33,962 bases of DNA from Nocardia miyunensis NBRC 108239 (GTDB lineage Bacteria > Actinomycetota > Actinomycetes > Mycobacteriales > Mycobacteriaceae). Below the pieces are notes generated by a model. It was not told the DNA's origin. It saw nothing but the letters and a program-made list of their open reading frames with translations, and did no database searches. The stretch lies in NCBI RefSeq assembly GCF_001613065.1, contig NZ_BDBQ01000125.1, positions 1 to 33,962 of the forward strand, written 5' to 3'. A program made the position numbers and the translations under genes. Positions 22,301-31,300 of this stretch are shown in pieces; within the stretch, counting starts at the first letter, position 1, and the number at the start of each line of letters is the position of its first letter.

Positions 22301-25300
22301 GAGTCCCGGGATGAGGTTTCGACGGAGGATCTCGCCGAGATCCGCCGGGAAGAAGTCGATATCGGTCAGATCCACCGCGATTCGGCCGGTGTGGTTTCGC
22401 CGTACCTCCTCGGCGATGTCGGCGACGATATCTTCGAGCCGGTAGCTATTCGGAACATAATGGATGAAGACTCGGCCGTCGAATTCTGTCCGCCTGGTGG
22501 ACGTGGGGCTGTTTTCGTCGGCCATACTGTCGGCGGCGCAATCGTCGAGCTCTGCCGTAGTCAGCCGAAGCCGCGCGGGGAGACCATTATCTTCGGCAAA
22601 CGTTTCGAACGCATCGGCGCGGAATAGTTTCGCCCGTTCGTGGGGTTTGACGGCATCGATACTCGCCTTATTCAATTCGTACAGCATCCGCATATTTCGG
22701 CTGGCTTTGCGCAACGGCTGTATCCCGGGCAAGCGTGCGGCGGCAGCCCGGTAGGTCATGTACATGTGACGGACGAAGCCGGCGGCGCGGTCGGTATCCC
22801 GGGTGCGCGCCATGAGATATTCGGAAAACTCGGCCATTGTCGGCAGCAGACGCGATGCCGCGGCGGCGACATCCCGATCCGATCCGGGTACCGCCTTCGT
22901 GAACGCATCCTTGTGCGCGGCCAGCGATCGGGCCGTATCGGCGATCTTCGTATCGAATCCGGCGTCCGATCGCGACGTGAGATAGGTATCCACGTACTCG
23001 TGCCATCTCGCGCCGCCGGGCGCCGTCGGGGCATCGAACGACGTCGTGAGGCTTCGCGCCTGCTGGAGCGCCTGCTCCGTCGACAGTCGGTGCTCGTCCG
23101 CGGCCACGCGCCCCGAGGCGGACAGTTCGGTTTGCTCCGCCCACGGGATCATCCGCAGAGCCCGTGCCAGCACGTCGATCAGGGTTCCGAGTTCCGTTGG
23201 CACACGGTCGAATACGTCGAGCGCCTGGTGCAGTGCGGACGGACTTCCGCCCTGGCCGGGCGTCTCCGGTGTGAGTGCCCCCATCAGGTCGAACAGGGTG
23301 TTGGCCGCGGCATATAGTGTGCGAGCCGAGGAGAGCCGACCTGTCAGATCCCGTGCGATCGCGAACAGCGTCGAGTAGTCGGATATCGACCGGATGTCCG
23401 TGATCCGTACGAGCTTCCGAAGCTGCTCGTCGACCAGTGCGTTGAGCACACGGCACTGGTCGATCGCCTCGTCGGCCGGTGGCAGCTCGCCGCGCCGGAA
23501 GGCACCGAGGTGTGCACCGACGCGGGACCGCAGATCGGCTATCAGGCGATATGCGCTGTCATCGGAAAGCGTTGTGGCCCAAGCGCACAGCTCCGCATAT
23601 GTGGATTCGCGCGGATTGGGTACGGGCGGCTGATCCGCTGCGTCGGAACGGCTCCGAGCGGCGGCTCCCGGGTCCGATCCCGTCCCCGACTCGTCGCCTG
23701 CCGAGGTGACGGGCTCGGCGCGCTCGCGGGGGATGGCCACCGCGGCGACCGTGAGGTCGCCCTCGACGGTGCAGCGGCCCTGCACGAGAGTGGGCGGTAC
23801 GTCGAATGCTTCGGGGTCCTCGGCCAGCACATGGGCGTCGAAGGTGCCGGACTCGGGGTGGAATGTGACGTCGATTTCGTTGCGTTGCAACGGCCAGGGG
23901 AGTACCGGTTTCAATGCCTTGATGACGCTGTCCTTGGCGGCGATCAGCGCTTGGCTGTAGTGCACCGTCTCGTGGTTCCAGGCCTTCCGCATCCGAAGCG
24001 CTTCGCCGGGGCGTACGAAATCGCCGAAAAGTGGGAAAGCCCTGACGGCATTGTCTTTGGCATCGATGCCAACGGAGAGCAGGTCAGCAGCGTCGGCAAC
24101 CACTGCGGCGGAATAGGTTTCGGTCTGGGCCACACTGCCGACCGCGTCGGCCGGCCAGCGCGGTTCCCCGTCGGGGCCGACATCGACCGGCTGGTCGCCG
24201 AGCCCGAGAGCGTGCAGTGCACGGTCCACACAGACTGCTGTGTTGTGGATCGGCGAGCGACCGCTGCCGAGTATTTCCGCGCTGTGGACCTCGGCTGGCA
24301 CAACAGTTGCGACCACGCCGCCGTCCACGACCGGCTCGACAGTGCGGGTCGGTGCGGATGGGGGCGCCAGTCTCATGTTGCGCGGGCCGAGCGGATCTCG
24401 GACGCTCAGCGGTGGCGCCAGCGAGCCGTCCATGCCCTGCGGGGGTGCGGGTTTGGCGGGTTTGCCGCCTTCGCGGGCCGCATCCGATCGCTCTGCGGCG
24501 TGCGACACGGTTTCCGGCCGCGTAGCGGGGTTGCCGGCGGTCGCGGGAGGAGTCCGCGGCCGCGAGGGCGCGGAGGGCGGTGCCGCGGTCTCGGGTTGGG
24601 TGTCCCCGCTCTCGAGTTGCTCGGTGACCGCATCGATCATGTCCAGAAGCGTCGCGGAATAGGCCTCTTCGGTGTGGGCCTGCGCATTCTCGTCCTGTGC
24701 GAGAACCATGCGTGCCACGTCGCCGGCACCCTTGACCGAGGCCGCCGCGCCGCCGGCATTGAACGCGACCAGGGTGAGCCGTGCGACCTCCGCATCCAGC
24801 CGCTCGAACTCCTGCTCGAATCGAGTGCGGTGTGTCTCGGCTGCCGTCTGCGCTACCCGCATCGCTTCCGCGTCTGCTCGGCTCCGGGCGGGTTCCGCGG
24901 TCGTTCGCTCGAACTCCGCGCGCCACAGGGCGCGCGCGATTCGCGCCTGCTCGCGCTCGGCGACCAAGCGCCTGCGCTCGGTGAGTAGATCGTTCAGGGA
25001 GACTTCCCCGGGAGTACCGCTGTCGACGACTCCGCGACGCCTCAACAGCCGATCGAGGTGTCCGACGACCTCGTCGATCAGTTCACCGGCGACCTGCGCG
25101 GCCGTGTCGTCGGCTGTTGCGGGATCCGCCTCCCGTGCGCGGTCGTCGGGACGGAGTGCGGCGATCGATACGTGGCCGTCGGCGTCGATGTGAATGTGCC
25201 GGTAATCCACGTGAATGCCGGACTGCGACAACATATTCAGTGTGTCCGGGGTGAAGAAGTGCTCGGGATCGGCGAATGGCGACACTACTGTCAGCGTGTT

Positions 25301-28300
25301 GCCGTCGAGCCGGGCCCAGCGTCCGATACGGCGCCCGGGCAGCCGCTCCAGCCACTGCAGTGCCGTATCGGCCGCCGCCTGTATGTGGATGGTGTCTACG
25401 GCGTCGTCCGCCATTTCCAGGGTGTACAGGTCGCGGCGCTGGTTCCCCTCGCTCCACGAGGACAGCTGGTTCGGGTCGGGCTTGGCAATGATCGTGCCAC
25501 GCGATTCCGCACCGATTCTTGTGCGCTGGACCATGACAGCGGCGATCCGGGCGCCCCAGTCCGGACGGTCCGCAGGGTGTTCGGTCATCGAGGTGGCGCG
25601 TTGCCATGGGCTCTGCTGCGTGGCTTCGGACCGCTCACCGGGTTCGTTCGCCGCGCGCATCCGGCTGGCGCGTTCGTCGATCGGGGCGGACAACTGCCAC
25701 CAGCGGTCCACGCGTTGCGCGCTCGATGCGCGCACCGTTTCCGGTACATCCTCGATCAATATCCGACCGGCCGGGTCGACCCGTACCCGCCGTGTGATCA
25801 CCGGTATGCCACATTGCTGCACGTCTCGCAGCAGGTCTCCCAGGCCGGTCGGCCGGCTGTGCGGCGTGAACAGTTCGATATGGCCGCCGCCGACGAACCG
25901 TGCGGTCGAGCCCACCGGGTACCCGTCCGCGATCGCGGCAACTGTGCTGGCGGCCAGTTCCTCCGCTGCCGCACGCGCCTGCTTCAAATCGGCGTCGAGG
26001 ACCGCGCACCGTGGCATCACCCCGTCGATGAGCTCCAGCAGCGCCGACAGTCGGTTGCGCTCGCGGCCGGCGAGGTCGTGCCGGGCCAGCGCGCCCATTG
26101 CCCGCGCGCGCACTGCGACCAGGTTCAGATCTGCCGGAGCGGCGCCGGCGGCGGCCCACTCGGCAAGGCCCAGTCTTGCGGCGAAACCACCGTCTGCTAC
26201 GAGTGTGCCGCGGATTTCCTGGAGGAGTGCTGTTCGCTGCCGAACCAACTCGCACATCCGCTGGATCCGCTGGTCCAGTTCATCGGGGTGGTCGCCGTCC
26301 CATTCGGAGAACTCGCCGTCGCCTGCCGCGTGGCTGTCGTGGTCGGCGCTCAGCAGGTGGGCTCGCTGTTCACTCACCAACCGCGCCATCTCATCCCATG
26401 CGGAACGCCGCTGACCGTCCTGGTCGATGTATCTCAGTGATGGTGGTGTGTTTTCCCATCGGGCTTCGGCATCCATGTGCCGGAACTTCCGAAGGAACAC
26501 ACTCGACGAACCGTTCAGCGCAATGCTTGCCCGGAAACCGGACGTCGCCGGGATCGATCCGAGGTTGCTCGCCCGGCTGATCGCGACAATGCCACGATCG
26601 GCGGCCTCCCGCCACACCTGCACGACCGGGATACCCCGGAAAAAGGCTTGAAGCGCATAAGCCGGATGGGTGAAATCGCCAGGATCGCTGTCTCCGAGGG
26701 CTTGGTTCCCCTCGGCCAATGCCTCCACCACGTTGAAAACCGCCAGATCGCCCAGCACGGGCTCAGCCGGGCCTACCGTCTGAAATGCTTCCCCTGATAT
26801 TATCCGGCGCAGGCTTTCCGCATCGAGATACTCTTGCCATATTTCGAAGAGTTTCTTTCCATCGACTTTCTTCTCGATCTTTCCGTCGACCTCAACCTCG
26901 ATCTCCGGAACTTTGTGCAGTATTACCCATGCTTTGAATCCACTCGTATATCCGATGAAATCTGTCAGCCACATATTGAAGGCTCGGTACAGGTTATCCG
27001 TACCCCCCCGATTCTTCCAGGCGCGGCTGTATCTGACAAGTCGTTCCAGCCAGTCGTCGAATCGAGTATCAGCAAATGGAGGGTACAGTTCCCGCAATGC
27101 GTCGAAATATGTCACCAAATAAAAGAAGGCTCTTGCATGTGAATTATCGGTGTAGTCCGCCTTTCTGTTGAATCGGGTATCGGAGGGCAATTCGCCGGTG
27201 CGGCGCAATTCGGCGAGTCGCTCGTACATATTGCCGAAATTATCGGGATCCGGCGATTCGCCGAATTCTTGAATGGCGGCTTGCAGTCTTTCGCTGATGG
27301 CGGGCATCCGGATCCCCGGGTCCCGGAGGTGGCCCATCTCATGTCGCACGATGTCATAAGCCGGAATTCCAGTTTGTGACACCGACCATGGCTGCTCTCC
27401 GGCGGGCGCTTCGGCATCGAGGTCGGTCAAATATTTGAAATACTCGGTATTGGCGAAGTATCTCTCATTGAGGAACATGAAGCGCTCGGGCCTATTGCTC
27501 GAATTTGTAACGCAGGCAGAAACGCCTTCTTGCAGTGGCGCGACCACCAGTGCGTCGAAACGAATCGGCAGGCCATCGGGGAGCTCGTCGATGATCGCTT
27601 TCCGGACGGAAAGGCGGGTATCGTTGGACACCTCCAATCTGCTCAGCCCCAGTACTTCGTCTATTTCGTCGACGATCGCATATTTTATGGCAAGAGCCGT
27701 CTCGAAGGTGATCCCCTTCTTGTCCAGCCCCAGCACCTCTATCCCGTAGGTGTCGAACAATTCGGCGCCGATCGCCTGCTTGATATCCCGCTCGAACTCC
27801 GAATCCGAGCGTGTGCCGTCGAGGAATCCCTGGCGCCACGCCGCCTGCGCCAGGCCGATCTTCCTGCTGACGCCGAACTTGCCATACAGCGTGCGAAGCA
27901 GCGGCCGCACCCGGCGTTGCCCGATCACATTGCCGATGGCCTTGTTGGACCTTCCGTACCCCACCATCCGGATGACATGCTCTTCGAGCTGCGACAGCTC
28001 TATGGGGCCGGAAGCTTTTGTGCCGCCGTCGCGTTCGCCCGCGCGAGGCGGATTCGCAGTCCTGGCCCCCGGCTTGTTGTATAGATAGCTTCCGAGCTCG
28101 GCCTCGCGTGGTATCCGGCGCACCCGCCACCCCGGCTCGGCGGGCTTCAGCGCGGTATTCTCGGCGCCCGGAACGGGGACGGCAGCGGGGGGTGGTGTGC
28201 CAGGCTCTTCGGGCGGGTTGGCTTGCGCGTCGGGACCGACTCTCGGGTCGTTGGCGAAGACGACCCCAGGGTTGTTCAACATGTGCCTGGGGGCGTTCCA

Positions 28301-31300
28301 TGGCGTCGTCCCACCGGTCGGTAGCTGACCTTGCTTGGCTTGCCACGGCGTCGGCCTCGCGGATGCGCCGGCGTGTGCCGCGTCGAGTGCGGTGCGTGAG
28401 TTCGGGTCGGAGCCGTCGCCGGCCGCCGGTGGTCCCTGTGCCGAGGGCCCTTGGCTCGCATCGGCGCTGGTGTCGCGGTCTGAGCGGGGGCTCGCGCCGA
28501 ACCGGAGGTCGTCGGGTGGCGGTGTCGGATCGCCGAGGTTCCGCACCCGTTCGCCCCGTGCCATGTCAGGGGTGCGGCGGTAGGTGATCGCCCAGAGTGC
28601 GCCGGTCTCCGCGCGTGTGCTGTCCGTGAGTTCGGCGAGTGACACCTTTTGACCGGTCTCGGCGCGGAACCATTCGAGTCCGTCCTCGATGCCGAGGTAG
28701 GTGACGGTGTGGCCGTTGATCTCGAACTGTGGTTGTCCGGAAGTGTTCTTGCCGATGTAGGTGAGGGTGTAAGCGTGTCCGCCGACGCCGTGTTCGTCGA
28801 TGGCGCGCCGTGTGTTGCCGTGTTCGTCGGTGGTGACGCGTTCTTCGAACACCAGCGCGGTGACCTTCGTACCCGCGGGGCTGCCTTCGGCCTGGGCGAT
28901 CATGCCTTCGATCAGCTTGCCCTGCCCGGTGGACCCGCTGTCGGTGTGGAACTGTTCGGGTGTCTCGCCGCGGAAGGTGTTCCGCTGTCGCAGTTCTTTC
29001 CAGGACACTCCGTCGACCCGGGCCGAGTCGAGGACGAACGGATCTGCCACGTCGCCCTGGTGTGCTCTGAGGTCGCCGACGGATTGTGGCACACAGTGGT
29101 TGACCAGCTTGGTCGCTCGGATCTCATGGACATCGACCGTGATGTCCTCGAATCCCGCCCGGCGGAGATTGTCCGCGATGTGCTGTCGCCGCTCGCCGGA
29201 GTCCTCGGTGTCGGTGGTGACGTGAAGTGTGCCACCGGGTTTCAACACCCGGTGGAGTTCCTCGGCCGCTGCCCGTGCGGTCGCGAGCGTGTCGGCTTCG
29301 GCGCTTGTCAGGGACACCTCGCTGAACACCTTGCCGGGGATATCGGCCATGCTGTGAGGAGTGGTCGCCACGCCCCGCAGCAGCCGGCGGAGAACCTCGC
29401 GGTTGCGCGCGCTCTGGATGTCGTTCTGCGATTCGAGCCCGGACCGATTGCCGCGCCCGGCCAGGAACTCGGCGGCCACGGCCTGCAGGACAGTGGGCGT
29501 ACCCACCGGTGGTCGCGGTTCGATGTGCTCGACCAGGTCCGGCCGACCAGCGGTGATCCAGGTGATGTTGTCCAGCGCGGTGGTCGGCGTCCGCTGCTCG
29601 TCATCGGTGTAGGAGTAGTAGCCCTGGTGCGTCGCCGCGTTGCCGGTGAACTCCGGCATCGCGGCGTCGAAGTGGATGACGCCGGTGTCGAGCGCGGGAT
29701 GCAGGCCCAGGCCCTTGACGAACAGCCGGCCGCGCCGACCGCGCCGAGCGCGCCGACCCGGGGTGAGGCTGCCGAGCTGGGCGATCACATCCCCCGGCGC
29801 GATTCCGGCATAGACGTTGGGGCCGATGCCGAACTCCCGGGCAGGTATCGGCAGCCCCGGCGAGCCGGTGATGATCACCTGATCCATCTCACCGGCCAGC
29901 CGCCCGCCGGCGCCGGCGTGACACAGCGTGACCGACCCGTAGCTGTGCCCGGCGACGGTGCGCAGTCGTGGCGGGGGGACACCGTCGGGACGTGCGGCCC
30001 GCAGTGCGCGAGTTGCGTTGTAGGCGGCGATATCTCGCGCGACCACGTAGCCGCCCACCCGGGCGAAATCGGAACGGCGAGCCTCGCCCCGGTGAACCGG
30101 ATGATGGTACGAGATGTCGATGATCGCCGCGACCGTATCGTCGGGGGCCTTGCGCGCGGTCTCGGCGAACTGATTGTGCGCGAACCTGCTTCGGTACAAC
30201 AGCGACGTCTGCGTGGTGCCGTTGCCGCCGATGTGACGGGTGACGTTCGACGCGGTGTCGGCATTGCCGATCGACACCGACAGCCTGCCGTTGTCGCCGT
30301 ATCGGGCAGGCTCCCAGGCGATCAGCTGCACCGGCGGCGATCCGGGCAGCTGCCGGGCAGCGGACTGCACTTCGCGCAGCTGATCCCGGACCGCGCGGAT
30401 GCCCGCACGCGCCGTCTCGGTGAACACGGGCAGCCGCCAGCGCTCGGCGAGTTGGTCGTCCAGCACTCGTTCGAGGAACAGCCGGTTGGCGATATCCCTC
30501 GAGGTGTAATCGACGCCGTCGGCATTGCCGATGTGATGCGGGTACGCCTTGACCACGGCCGCCTGCTCATCGGCGGAAAGGCCCTGCCACCAGCGGCCGT
30601 TGCGAGTAGCCCGGTCACGCGAGCGTGCGACGACCGCGCCGTCGCGCGGCACCTCGGAGAACAGTGACAGCAGGTCGGCGCCGGCGCCCAGATGTTCCGG
30701 CAGCCGGGCGAGCGCGCTGTGGACGAGCCTGCGTTCGTGTGTGGTGAGCGGCAGGTCGTCCGGTGACGGCAGGCCGCGTCCGGGGTGTGGCCGATCACTG
30801 GGGCCGGTCGCCGCCGGCCCGGATGCGTCGGGCAGCAGCGATTCGCCGACTCCGAGGCGCATGATGCTGTCGATGAATTCGGTCTGTGACCATTCGGGAT
30901 CGTTCAGCAGGCCCGAGTGCGTGGCCCGCAGGGCGCGTTGGAATCCCACGGCGTTGAGCCGGGATTCCTCGAACGTTATTTCCCCCGCCGCCACCGGCGG
31001 CGCCTGGCGCAGGACCACATTGATGACGCGCTCGAGTTGCAGGAGCTCGAGCCAGACATCGACGTTGTTCACCCCCTCCCGTGGCGCATAACCGGGCTCG
31101 GTCATGCGCTCGAGGAAAGCCAAGTCGTAATCCTCGTCGCCGACGAAGGCTCCCTCCAGGTCGATAAGGGTGATCTTGGTATTCACCGCATCGTCGTTCT
31201 CGGCCACGTGGAAATTGCCCGGGTGCGGGTCACCGTGCACCCACACGAACTTCGCGAAGGGCTTGGGCATGTTCCACGACTTGCGCTCCAGTTCGGCGAA

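Noticed and set aside
23700..24300. A functional polyketide pathway linking the phosphopantetheinyl-transferase-like domain and the ketosynthase fragment
   Set aside because: Both are degraded fragments in unrelated contexts at opposite ends of the window, and no carrier protein or complete synthase is present.
28649..30667. Plus-strand open frame of 672 codons
   Set aside because: It is antisense to the hydrolase and R1 coding sequence and its composition is that of a shadow frame without domains.
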